A DNA stretch of 50,253 nt from the IMG/VR virus record IMGVR_UViG_3300022209_000002, positions 1 through 50,253 of that record. One strand, 5' to 3'. The position numbers were made by a program, and so were the translations under genes. This document shows, one piece after another, positions 25,219 through 31,527 of this stretch. This DNA is from a virus. Within the stretch, counting starts at the first letter, position 1. Every line of letters starts with the position of its first letter. The notes under the pieces are model-generated. The model saw only the letters and a list, made by a program, of their open reading frames with translations. It was not told where the DNA came from and searched no databases.

Positions 25219-25407
25219 TCAGTCTTCGCGCTGGCACACGAAACACGTGGAGCCCTCGCGCTTGCGGCCGTCCCACTCGTGGCCGCACCTGGGGCAGTTG
25301 GGCGAGGCGGCCGGCTGGGGTCTCGGGATTAGTCCGGCCTTCACAAGTCGGCACGTCGGGGTGTGCCTCCGGTCGTCAACTGTCCATGTGCAATCGCAAC
25401 GGATCAT
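25219..25407 (-). CDS. Small zinc-ribbon protein
   Basis: 62 residues from ATG 25407, in a TAATG junction with the upstream gene. It carries CDC near the start, then CPRCGHEWDG and CFVCQ, the Cys4 site of a zinc ribbon. It is the last gene before promoter P1, whose -35 box lies 8 bases after its stop. Role unknown. Confidence 0.68.
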   Translation of the reverse strand: MIRCDCTWTVDDRRHTPTCRLVKAGLIPRPQPAASPNCPRCGHEWDGRKREGSTCFVCQRED

Positions 25408-25592
25408 TAGAACGCCTCCGGAGCGTAGATGTAGGGCGAGCCGGCGCCCTCGGCGGCGCGCGCCTCGCAGTCGACACACAGGCCCGACGGCATGAGGCGC
25501 GCCGGGGTCTCACACGTCGGACACACACCCAAGGGACGGCCCAGCGTCACGCGCTCAACCCAAAGGCGGGCCCACAGCTGGTCTCGATTCAT
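25407..25592 (-). CDS. Small zinc-binding protein, MNRDQ type
   Basis: 61 residues from ATG 25592 (ATGA overlap upstream). CPTCETPARL and CVDCEARA give a zinc site. The opening MNRDQ, followed by Arg-rich helix and a CP-x-C motif, resembles the protein at 16391-16657, suggesting a duplicated gene pair at the two ends of the block. Role unknown. Confidence 0.66.
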   Translation of the reverse strand: MNRDQLWARLWVERVTLGRPLGVCPTCETPARLMPSGLCVDCEARAAEGAGSPYIYAPEAF

Positions 25593-25861
25593 AGCGCCAC
25601 TCCATACGGCTCGAGGCCGACGGCAACCCGTAGTGCGTCCTCTTGGGCCTCCGCCAGCGTTGGGTAGGCATGCTCGGAATGGTGAATCAAGGTGACCCCA
25701 TCGGGCAGCTCGACAGTGTAGGGCCACAGAGCGGTAGGGTGGCCACAGTGGCGCACCACAGGCCCGACTGGCCGCCCGTTGTGGTGCAGCTGCCAGCTGG
25801 CGCCACACGTCGGATGTCCCGGCCCGGGGCGCTTGGCCCACCGATAGCCTAGCGCGGACAT
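25589..25861 (-). CDS. Early protein with HCGHPT motif
   Basis: 90 residues from ATG 25861, overlapping the upstream gene by 13 bases. It shows CGASWQLHHNGRPVG, HCGHPTALWPYTV and a helical end (TLAEAQEDALRVAV). The HCGHPT-with-aromatics pattern is common in small phage proteins of unknown role, and the Cys and His residues may bind zinc. Confidence 0.65.
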   Translation of the reverse strand: MSALGYRWAKRPGPGHPTCGASWQLHHNGRPVGPVVRHCGHPTALWPYTVELPDGVTLIHHSEHAYPTLAEAQEDALRVAVGLEPYGVAL

Positions 25862-26061
25862 GGCCGGCGCTGCTTCTCGGGTGGCCACGTGTCGGCGCCA
25901 TTCGGGGTCCAGATCAATTCGCTGTCGGCGAACTCGTAGACATAGGCTAGGACGGCCATATTTCGCCGCCTGGCGGTCTCGTATGCCTCTTGATAGGAGT
26001 CGTATGGGTAATCGTCTACCCTGTCGTCACTGTCCACGAGATGATAGCGTATTATGGTCAT
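25849..26061 (-). CDS. Small early protein, unknown
   Basis: 70 residues with a GGGAGGG-like ribosome site. Alternating strand and helix (MTIIRYHLVDSDDRVDDY, YQEAYETARRRNMAVLAYVY) suggest a small folded alpha/beta protein. The end is basic and Pro-rich. No family recognised. Confidence 0.62.
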   Translation of the reverse strand: MTIIRYHLVDSDDRVDDYPYDSYQEAYETARRRNMAVLAYVYEFADSELIWTPNGADTWPPEKQRRPCPR

Positions 26062-26073
26062 GGGGAGCCCTCC

Positions 26074-26283
26074 CTAGCGGCGCCGGCGTGTCTTGCGCCG
26101 GGGCTCGCGGTTCAGGAGTACAGCGGTCACTATCTCGCTGTAGGTGGCCTCGAAAAGCGGGGTGCGGGCCCGGAGCGGGCGCACCGTAAGCGTGCCGGCG
26201 CGCAGCTCGACCACCAACTCACCCAGCCGTCCACAGGATACGACACGGCGGAGCGCCTTGTGGTTGGCTCGAGTCAACGTCAT
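26074..26283 (-). CDS. Small basic early protein, unknown
   Basis: 69 residues. The core is strand-rich (GELVVELRAGTLTVRPLR) and the end very basic (REPRRKTRRRR), fitting nucleic-acid binding. It lies 3 bases from the end of the upstream gene. No family recognised. Confidence 0.58.
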   Translation of the reverse strand: MTLTRANHKALRRVVSCGRLGELVVELRAGTLTVRPLRARTPLFEATYSEIVTAVLLNREPRRKTRRRR

Positions 26284-26286
26284 GGC

Positions 26287-26487
26287 TCACCCGCGCAATC
26301 GGAAGTCGACATCATGGAACCCGGCCCGTCGGAGCTGGCGGAAGAGCTGCCACAGCAGGGCGGCCGGCTGCGGCGACGCCCAGCCCGCCCAAATATGGCC
26401 GTCGTCCCGGCTGAATACTTCGGCGCGCCGCGGGGGCAGCTGCGCCACTCGAGCGGCCAGCGCGCGGTCTAGGGCGGTCGGTCTCAT
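26287..26487 (-). CDS. Small early protein, unknown
   Basis: 66 residues from ATG 26487, which overlaps the upstream stop (ATGA); the longer frame to 26616 covers the upstream gene. It is compact, with many Arg and Trp residues (GHIWAGWASPQPAALLWQLF). No family recognised. Confidence 0.58.
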   Translation of the reverse strand: MRPTALDRALAARVAQLPPRRAEVFSRDDGHIWAGWASPQPAALLWQLFRQLRRAGFHDVDFRLRG

Positions 26488-26978
26488 GGCGTGAGCTCCT
26501 TCACCCGGGCATAGTCGCCGGTCGAAACGTAGTAGGTGCCGGCGTAGGTCCGGCCGTTGTCGCCGTGCACCGTGATTGACTGGCGCTCGGAGTAGCTGCC
26601 AGCAAAGCCGGGGCAACGATACCGGGGCCCAAGCCGGGCGGTTCCCAGTCGATCGCCTACCCAGGTCGTGAACAGGACGGGTCCGCTGTGATCCTTGGGG
26701 AGCGCGACGTAGCCGAGGTAGCGGCTGGGTGGGGTGGTGTGCCAGTCGTACACCTCGAGCGCTGAGCGCTGCGCGTTGCTCGGGGGTAGCGCGTCATTAG
26801 GCACTTCGGACGGGTGCCAGCTGCGGCGCTTGCCCAGCCAGGCACGGAAGCGCGCTTCCTGGCGCCTCACGCGCTCGGCGTCCCGGTTCACGAATCCGGG
26901 CCCGGTCACTACTGGCGGGTTTACGTCGTCGCGCTCGAGCTGGTGTTGCTCGGCGTCCCAGTGGTCTAGCGAAAACAT
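26484..26978 (-). CDS. Early protein, unknown
   Basis: 164 residues. A charged N-terminal helix (RDAERVRRQEARFRAWLGKR) precedes a strand-rich half with many Tyr and Gly (YLGYVALPKDHSGPVLFTTW, NGRTYAGTYYVSTGDYARV). No catalytic motif. It is the third gene of the operon from promoter P2. Confidence 0.65.
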   Translation of the reverse strand: MFSLDHWDAEQHQLERDDVNPPVVTGPGFVNRDAERVRRQEARFRAWLGKRRSWHPSEVPNDALPPSNAQRSALEVYDWHTTPPSRYLGYVALPKDHSGPVLFTTWVGDRLGTARLGPRYRCPGFAGSYSERQSITVHGDNGRTYAGTYYVSTGDYARVKELTP

Positions 26979-26987
26979 GAGCGCTCC

Positions 26988-27215
26988 TTAGACAAGGGTT
27001 AGCTGTTCGGCGCCCTGCGGCGCGCCGGCGCAGCGGGTGAGGAGGCCGGCCGCCATTGCGGCGCGGTCGCGGTCGTGGTGTAGGTCCATTGCGCGGTGGC
27101 CGGAGGGGCGCCGGCACCAGCTACCAACCGGCGCCCGACAGTGGGGACACGCCACCTCGAGCGCGGGGTCTCGTGGCCATTCCTGGCCACATCCGGCGCA
27201 CCGGCTCGGTTTCAT
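26988..27215 (-). CDS. Zinc-ribbon protein with CRRPSGH motif
   Basis: 75 residues from ATG 27215 in a 4-base overlap with the upstream gene. CAGCGQEW and CPHCRAPVGSWCRRPSGH, then HHDRDRAAMAAG, match a frequent phage and actinobacterial zinc-finger module in which a pair of CxxC motifs is followed by C-R-x-P-x-G-x-x and a His-rich helix. Its function is not known; it may bind DNA or modulate host RNA polymerase. Confidence 0.68.
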   Translation of the reverse strand: MKPSRCAGCGQEWPRDPALEVACPHCRAPVGSWCRRPSGHRAMDLHHDRDRAAMAAGLLTRCAGAPQGAEQLTLV

Positions 27216-27580
27216 CGGCCTAGCTCGAGCTGGATCCGCTCGACCGTTATGGCCGGGTGTTGGGCTCGTACGCGCTCCCGCCACTTCTCAGAGTAGGGGC
27301 CGAATCCGGCTGGATCCGCCAGCTCGAGCAGATCGAGCGGACAGTCGATCTCGAGCGGCCCCATATCCTCTGACACGGGCTTGTATCCCCAGCCAGTGGG
27401 GGCCGGCTGGCGATCGAGCAAGTAGCACACAACGATCAAGCGGCCGTCGCTCAATCGCTCGACCGTCCAAAGGTGCGGCCGGCCAGTCGGTGCGACGTGC
27501 GACCGAACGGCCGGGCCCCGGGCCGTCAGCATGGCGATCAGCTGGGCCTTCGTCTGGTTGTGCTCGTAGTACCAACCCAT
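27212..27580 (-). CDS. DUF6927-like early protein; first gene after promoter P2
   Basis: 122 residues. The opening GWYYEHNQTKAQLIAMLT, the middle LWTVERLSDGRLIVVCYLLD and WGYKPVSEDMGP, then DCPLDLLELAD fit a small phage/mobile-element family (DUF6927-like) that begins with GW-x-Y and contains GWGYK. Role unknown. It starts about 42 bases after the probable transcription start of P2, the same leader length as P1. Confidence 0.68.
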   Translation of the reverse strand: MGWYYEHNQTKAQLIAMLTARGPAVRSHVAPTGRPHLWTVERLSDGRLIVVCYLLDRQPAPTGWGYKPVSEDMGPLEIDCPLDLLELADPAGFGPYSEKWRERVRAQHPAITVERIQLELGR

Positions 27581-27724
27581 AGTCGCGCTCCTGGGGTTGG
27601 GGTGGGGTACAGTCTGTGGCCAGTCTCCAATTTAATGCGCAATCTTTGCGTGTCAATAGTGAGATCTTGCAGGCCGGCCAGCCGTCCCGTACCTTGCCTC
27701 CTAATCTCGCGCGGGGTTTTGTCA
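27581..27724. other. Divergent control region between early block and right block
   Basis: 144 bases, the largest gap. It holds promoter P2 and its operator and the leader of the minus-strand operon. For the plus strand only a weak pair is visible (TTGCAG at 27668, 17 bases, TACCTT), not good enough to call. No hairpin with a T-run is seen. Confidence 0.6.
27629..27656 (-). promoter_or_regulatory. Early promoter P2 with the same operator as P1
   Basis: Minus strand: -35 TTGACA (27656-27651), 16-base spacer, -10 TAAATT (27634-27629, 4 of 6). The shared 20-base block, written on the plus strand as GCGCAAWCTTTGCGTGTCAA, lies at 27637-27656 and differs from P1 by one base, but here the palindrome has one more mismatch and the -10 is poorer. 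It reads toward the gene at 27580. The divergent plus-strand gene starts at 27725, so the operator may also affect that side. Confidence 0.72.
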
Positions 27725-28129
27725 GTGACCGGTAAGCTCACGGTAGGGCGCACTCCCAACTTCATACGCAAGCTGTGCGCGGAGCGCTTTCACGACGCGC
27801 TGCCGCTGCTTGACGCGATTATCTGGGGCGGGCTGGACTTGACCCCGGAAGCGGCTGAACGGCTCGGCCTGGGGGATCCTGGGGAGCCGGGTGGGCCTCG
27901 AGAGCGGGCGCAGCTGGTGGCCTCGATCAAGGAACGGCTCTCGGCGATGGAGCTGCTTGCGCGGGTCGGTGTTGGGTTCCGGACGGAGAGCCAGGCCGAT
28001 CGACGGGGCGACGTTGGCGCCGGCGTGATCGCGCTGCCCGACTGGGATGATGAGGTAGGCGAATATGAGGTGATCGAGCCGGGGGATCCGGCAGCGTTGC
28101 CACGTGGGCAAGCCGAACCTGGCGGGTGA
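27725..28129 (+). CDS. Possible small terminase-like (TerS) protein
   Basis: 134 residues from GTG 27725 (TTG 27719 is the alternative). The pattern FIRKLCAERFHDALPLLDAI, then an Ala/Arg helix ending SAMELLARVGVG, resembles the helical core of some small terminase subunits and related phage proteins; the acidic C-terminal end (DWDDEVGEYEVIEP) is also seen in such proteins. The large subunit lies 6 kb away. The 10-base repeat array follows about 210 bases after its stop. No HTH is seen. The call is an informed guess. Confidence 0.5.
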   Translation: MTGKLTVGRTPNFIRKLCAERFHDALPLLDAIIWGGLDLTPEAAERLGLGDPGEPGGPRERAQLVASIKERLSAMELLARVGVGFRTESQADRRGDVGAGVIALPDWDDEVGEYEVIEPGDPAALPRGQAEPGG

Positions 28130-28325
28130 GCTCGAGTCAGCCGGCGAGCTCGAGCCGTTGGTCCGGCAGCTCGTGAGCCAGTCAGCCGGTGCCTCGAGCC
28201 CGGGAGAGCTGGCCTATCGGCGAGCGCTGGCGGCGGCCTACCAGAAAGGGCGGGTGCGGACTATGCGCGACGTGGCGGAGCTCGTGAATCGAGCGCTCCA
28301 GGATGCAATAGGCCGGCTGCTGTGA
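28104..28325 (+). CDS. Small helical protein, unknown
   Basis: 73 residues from GTG 28104, overlapping the previous gene by 26 bases; no clear ribosome site, so coupling is likely. It repeats GELE early, then is helical (AYRRALAAAYQKGRVRTMRD, VAELVNRALQDAIGRLL). No family recognised. The repeat array starts just after its stop. Confidence 0.55.
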   Translation: MGKPNLAGELESAGELEPLVRQLVSQSAGASSPGELAYRRALAAAYQKGRVRTMRDVAELVNRALQDAIGRLL

Positions 28326-28340
28326 CGCCGGCGATCGGTG

Positions 28341-28415
28341 GTGCGTCGTGGTGCAACTTGGTGCAACGGTACGTGACGGAGCGTGACCTAGCGTGACGGA
28401 GCGTGACGGTCACGC
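28341..28415. repeat. Seven-unit 10-bp-period repeat array
   Basis: In exact 10-base steps: GTGCGTCGTG, GTGCAACTTG, GTGCAACGGT, ACGTGACGGA, GCGTGACCTA, GCGTGACGGA, GCGTGACGGT. The last unit continues into a perfect 15-bp palindrome GCGTGACGGTCACGC (28401-28415). The array fills the gap before the next gene and runs into its first codons. One site per helical turn is what an oligomeric DNA-binding protein would need: small terminase (packaging site), initiator or repressor. CGTGAC also occurs in the candidate origin. Confidence 0.8.
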
Positions 28416-28713
28416 CAGCCAGGGGCAACGGCCGGGCGCGGTCGACTGCCGGGGCCCGCATTGCTCGAGCCGGTTCGTCTGGGTGGACTGCCTGAAACGG
28501 GACGGCCAGCTGGGGCGGGTGCCGCTCGAGCTCGAGCCGTGGTCTGGGATCCGGCCAACCGGGTCGCTGCGTGGCCTGTTCGTGCTGCTCGAGCCCGGGC
28601 GGGTGCGGGCGGCGCGGCGTGGCGACACGGGCCCGTTCTATCGGTCCCACTTCGCGAGCTGTCCGGATGCCGCGCGGTTCCGCGGTGCTGGCCGGCAGCG
28701 GGCCCGGAGCTGA
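28393..28713 (+). CDS. Small Cys/His protein, zinc-ribbon-like
   Basis: 106 residues from GTG 28393, the first start after an in-frame stop. CRGPHCSSRFVWVDC near the start and HFASCPDAARFR near the end match a widespread phage family with a C-x-x-x-C pair, a Trp/Val strand, a Pro-rich middle (VPLELEPWSG) and an ending H-x-A-x-CP-x-A. It probably binds one zinc. The start codon lies inside the repeat array, so a protein bound there would also block its translation start region in DNA. Confidence 0.65.
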   Translation: MTERDGHASQGQRPGAVDCRGPHCSSRFVWVDCLKRDGQLGRVPLELEPWSGIRPTGSLRGLFVLLEPGRVRAARRGDTGPFYRSHFASCPDAARFRGAGRQRARS

Positions 28714-28717
28714 GCCG

Positions 28718-29017
28718 GTGCTCTTCGGCGAGCTGCTACCGGGCAACTGGGCCCGACTGGTGGGAGTGCTCGAGCGGGAAGGGCTCGAGCTCACGGTCCA
28801 GCCGGCGCGCGACGTGGTGACGATCGGGACGCCGGACGGCTCGGTGGTCTCGGTCGACGGTGCGGCGCTGCGGGTGGCAGCTCGGCACGGGGACGGGGCG
28901 GTGCTGGCGGTGCTGGACCGGGTGGCTGACTACCTCGAGGCGGCGCGGGATGCGGTCCAGCGGTGCGAGCGGGCCGGCCAGCTGGCGGCGGTCCGGGACG
29001 GCGGGGGCGAGGCGTGA
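28718..29017 (+). CDS. Small protein, unknown
   Basis: 99 residues from GTG 28718, with a GGAG site 8 bases upstream. An alpha/beta start (LFGELLPGNWARLVGVLERE, VVTIGTPDGSVVSVDG) and a helical end (VLDRVADYLEAARDAVQRC). Base composition here is very GC-rich. It ends in a GTGA overlap with the next gene. No family recognised. Confidence 0.6.
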   Translation: MLFGELLPGNWARLVGVLEREGLELTVQPARDVVTIGTPDGSVVSVDGAALRVAARHGDGAVLAVLDRVADYLEAARDAVQRCERAGQLAAVRDGGGEA

Positions 29018-29355
29018 GCGGGCAGCGGGAGCTGGTTGGGCGGGTTGCTCGAGCGGTAGTTGCCGGCATGGCCCGGTACGGGATGGACGTGGTTGGGCGG
29101 TACAGCCGGGAGTTGGTGAGCCCGGAGCTCGTGGTAACGGCGGCGCTCCTGGAGTGGGACCGGCTCGAGCCGTTGGGCCCGTTGGGTCCACCGCTCACGT
29201 GTTCGCTCGAGCAGCCCGGTCTGCTGTGCGGGCCGGCCCGGGCGGTGGGTGGGTCGCTCTCGTGCCTCGAGTCGGGGCACCACCGCGACTGCTACTATCG
29301 CCGGCATCCACGGGGCACGATGCCTCCAACACTACCGGAAGGGGTGACGACATGA
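29014..29355 (+). CDS. Small protein, unknown, Cys-containing
   Basis: 113 residues from GTG 29014 in a 4-base overlap. A helical first half (RELVGRVARAVVAGMARYGMD) is followed by a Pro/Gly/Cys part (CSLEQPGLLC, CLESGHHRDCYYRRHPRG). The cysteines and histidines might bind zinc. It ends in an ATGA overlap with the secreted-protein gene. No family recognised. Confidence 0.58.
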   Translation: MSGQRELVGRVARAVVAGMARYGMDVVGRYSRELVSPELVVTAALLEWDRLEPLGPLGPPLTCSLEQPGLLCGPARAVGGSLSCLESGHHRDCYYRRHPRGTMPPTLPEGVTT

Positions 29356-30050
29356 AGACGATGGAGCTGGTGAAGGCGGCGACGCTGGTAGCCGGGCTCG
29401 TGCTGGTGGCGGGCGTGGTCTCGCGGTGCACGACGGAGGCGGGCGCGTCGGCGGTCCCACCGTCGGCCGTGCGGATCCGGATGGTGGAGCTATGGCAGGC
29501 GCCCGACTCGGCTCGGTTCGTGGTCACGTGGGCGATGCCGGACACGTTGACGCCGGGGCAGCTACCGCTGGCCGGCTTCCGGGTCGAGCTGTGGGACCAG
29601 GTAGGCGACACGGTGTTGGCCAGCCAGGCGGCCGGGCCGGCGCTGCGGTCGGACACGGTACGGCTGGCCTGGATTGCGCCGGGTGACACGCTGGTGCTGC
29701 GGGCGCAGGTGGTGGCGCAGGACACGCGGGGCACGGAGTCGGCGCCCGGGCAGTCGGTGCCGTGGGTCTGGCGGCGGGGGATTGTGGCGCCATCCATCCC
29801 GGGGCCGGTCGAGCTGGTGCCGATCGATTCGACGGTGAGCCTGGCCCGGGTGGACGTGCGGCCGAACGTGGTGGTGGTGGCGCCGGGCGAGCTGGTCCAG
29901 TTCTGCGCGATCGGCGTGCTGGCGGATTCGACCAGCGGGGTGCTGGTGGACTTTCGGCGGCCGGATGGCACGGTCGGCACGCTGGACGCGGCGACTCGGC
30001 TGTATTGCGAGGATGTGTACCAGGTCTGGCTGACGGAGCGGGCGGCCTGA
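29352..30050 (+). CDS. Secreted Fn3-like protein
   Basis: 232 residues. The start is a signal peptide: MELVK, hydrophobic residues about 9-24, and a likely cleavage after ASA (residue 34). C26 follows VSR, which does not fit a lipobox. Residues about 40-140 resemble a fibronectin-III sandwich (ARFVVTWAMPD, AGFRVELWDQVGD, VLRAQVVAQDTRG). A second strand-rich domain has two Cys (QFCAIGV, LYCEDVYQVWL). Exported proteins encoded away from the lysis genes often act in superinfection exclusion or on the cell surface; that is inference. Confidence 0.68.
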   Translation: MKTMELVKAATLVAGLVLVAGVVSRCTTEAGASAVPPSAVRIRMVELWQAPDSARFVVTWAMPDTLTPGQLPLAGFRVELWDQVGDTVLASQAAGPALRSDTVRLAWIAPGDTLVLRAQVVAQDTRGTESAPGQSVPWVWRRGIVAPSIPGPVELVPIDSTVSLARVDVRPNVVVVAPGELVQFCAIGVLADSTSGVLVDFRRPDGTVGTLDAATRLYCEDVYQVWLTERAA

Positions 30051-30063
30051 GCTGGACCGGCAG

Positions 30064-30282
30064 ATGGCGCTGTGGTACGTGGAGGGGTTCGACCGGGTGG
30101 CCTGGCTGCTCCGGGGGCAGGTGCTGGCCCCGCGGGCGTATGCGTTGTGGCAGGACGCCCGGGCGGTGCTCCGACGGACGCAGCCCTACTGGACGCCAGA
30201 GCGCAGAGCGGTTATAGGGGGTGGGGGCAGGCGGTCGATCCAGGCACTTCGGCCTGGCGATCTACGAGATCCAAGGGGGTAG
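30064..30282 (+). CDS. Small protein, unknown (uncertain)
   Basis: 72 residues. The first 45 look protein-like (WYVEGFDRVAWLLRGQVL, AYALWQDARAVLRRTQPYW), the rest basic and Gly/Arg-rich. No good ribosome site. It fills the space between two better genes on the same strand. It may be real, but evidence is modest. Confidence 0.42.
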   Translation: MALWYVEGFDRVAWLLRGQVLAPRAYALWQDARAVLRRTQPYWTPERRAVIGGGGRRSIQALRPGDLRDPRG

Positions 30283-30337
30283 GACTCGCAAGGGCACCTG
30301 TTCCCGCCTCTCACTTTTCTCGGAGGTAAGAGCCTTC

Positions 30338-30610
30338 ATGGACCACACAACGAGACCGGCCGATCTGACGCAGGGCGATCGGCGCGACATGACGGTGCGG
30401 CTGGACGTGATGTTCAAGCTGCACCAGCTGCCCGATGGCCACACCAACCAGGCGAAGCAGCTCCGGGCGATTCGGACGATGGGGCGCGAGCTGTGCCAGG
30501 TGATCGCCGACAACACGCCGCGCTGCGCCGACCAGTCGACGGCGTTCCGGACGGTACGCGAGGCGGTGTTCTGGGCGACGGAGGCGATTTTACGGGAGGG
30601 CGCCATCTGA
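30338..30610 (+). CDS. Acb2/Tad1-type hairpin protein, putative anti-CBASS/Thoeris sponge
   Basis: 90 residues from ATG 30338 with a GGAGGT site; the longer frame upstream is not supported. It resembles the helical Acb2/Tad1 hairpin family: a short start, FKLHQLPDGHTNQAKQL, then LCQVIADNTPRCADQSTAF and EAVFWATEAIL. In that family the matching parts read roughly LF-x-Y-H-x-P, ANCPPS-x-E-x-S-x-AL and MWANAAIAR. Acb2 proteins bind and sequester the cyclic nucleotides that trigger CBASS and Thoeris defence. Here the usual CP is TP, so the match is moderate. It stands with other small genes typical of anti-defence regions. Confidence 0.6.
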   Translation: MDHTTRPADLTQGDRRDMTVRLDVMFKLHQLPDGHTNQAKQLRAIRTMGRELCQVIADNTPRCADQSTAFRTVREAVFWATEAILREGAI

Positions 30611-30876
30611 TGCTGTTGGAGTTCGTCGGGGGCCCGTTGGATGGGCGGCGGGACATCTTCTCGCCACCCGAGGGCTCCACGTTCATCACGTACACGACGG
30701 ACCCGCAGCCGGTGACGACGATGCTGGAGCCGCAGGCGGTTGCCGAGCTCGTGCCGGTCAGGGAGCATCGGTATGCGCGCCGCAAGATGGCCGCATCTGG
30801 TCCGGAGTGGCGCGGCAAGACGGGGTACTGGCAAGAGGTCTGGTGGGAGATTTGGCTTTACGAGGGGGTCACATGA
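30610..30876 (+). CDS. GGPLDG-family small protein
   Basis: 88 residues, sharing its first base with the previous stop (TGATG). The opening LLEFVGGPLDGRRDIF is a familiar start of a small phage family of unknown role; the end has an aromatic stretch (YWQEVWWEIWLYEG). It overlaps the next gene by 4 bases. Confidence 0.68.
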   Translation: MLLEFVGGPLDGRRDIFSPPEGSTFITYTTDPQPVTTMLEPQAVAELVPVREHRYARRKMAASGPEWRGKTGYWQEVWWEIWLYEGVT

Positions 30877-31259
30877 CCAAGCTACTGTTGCGCGTGGCGG
30901 CGTTTCTCGCCCGGCTGGCGCGCCCGCTCAAGGAGCTCTCGGACAGGCACAAGTGGGTGAATTGGGGGCTGGGCCATCCCGGGGGCTATCTGCTGCTGGG
31001 CCCGGTCCCGTTTGCGCTGGGGGCGTTGCTGCTGCGGTGGGTGGGGCTGGACGTGTCGCTCTGGTGGGCGGTGCTGTTCGGGTCGTGGTTCTCGTGGGGC
31101 CACTACATCTACCGCGAGCCCGAGGATTTCTTCTTCCGGATCATGGACTTGGAGCAGGATCCGGCGACGGTCTTGTGGCTCGAGGATCGGCTGATGGATA
31201 TACTCGGGCCAACGATCGTGCACGGCGCCGTCCAGGCGCTGCTGCTACTGGCGCGATGA
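30873..31259 (+). CDS. Membrane protein, unknown
   Basis: 128 residues, ATGA overlaps at both ends. Hydrophobic segments at about residues 38-58 (GYLLLGPVPFALGALLLRW) and 62-80 (LWWAVLFGSWFSWG) and a hydrophobic end (VHGAVQALLLLA). It could alter host membrane properties or belong to an exclusion system. No family recognised. Confidence 0.65.
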   Translation: MTKLLLRVAAFLARLARPLKELSDRHKWVNWGLGHPGGYLLLGPVPFALGALLLRWVGLDVSLWWAVLFGSWFSWGHYIYREPEDFFFRIMDLEQDPATVLWLEDRLMDILGPTIVHGAVQALLLLAR

Positions 31260-31525
31260 GCTTCACGGTCAAGGTCCGTGGGAAGCCCGTCACCTACGGG
31301 GTGAATACCGACCTGGTGGATCGGCACGCCGTCGCACAGTGCTCCGAGTGTGAGTGGAACGACCACACGCACAGCAGGCGGTCTCCTGGTCATTTCAACA
31401 TCAACGTCCATCGTCACGTCGAGCAGACCGGTCACGAGGTCAACGTCTGGCGGGATCGGCGTACCAGCGTGAGTCTGGTACGGTTGAGTCGACATCGACG
31501 GCCGGGCGAGCAAGGAGTAAAGTGA
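31256..31525 (+). CDS. Small Cys/His protein, unknown
   Basis: 89 residues, start in an ATGA overlap. CSECEWNDHTHS followed by HFNINVHRHVEQTGHEV suggests a C2H2-like zinc site. The end is basic (VRLSRHRRPGEQ). Role unknown. Confidence 0.62.
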   Translation: MSFTVKVRGKPVTYGVNTDLVDRHAVAQCSECEWNDHTHSRRSPGHFNINVHRHVEQTGHEVNVWRDRRTSVSLVRLSRHRRPGEQGVK

Positions 31526-31527
31526 GC

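Noticed and set aside
27764-27779. ACGCAAGCTGTGCGCG, similar to the early operators
   Set aside because: It lies in the coding part of the 27725 gene, lacks a -35 TTGACA next to it, and the palindrome is poor.
30740-31255. Upstream extension of the 31256 gene over the membrane protein
   Set aside because: The extension is Gly/Ala/Arg-rich shadow sequence; the ATG in the ATGA overlap fits the pattern of the block.
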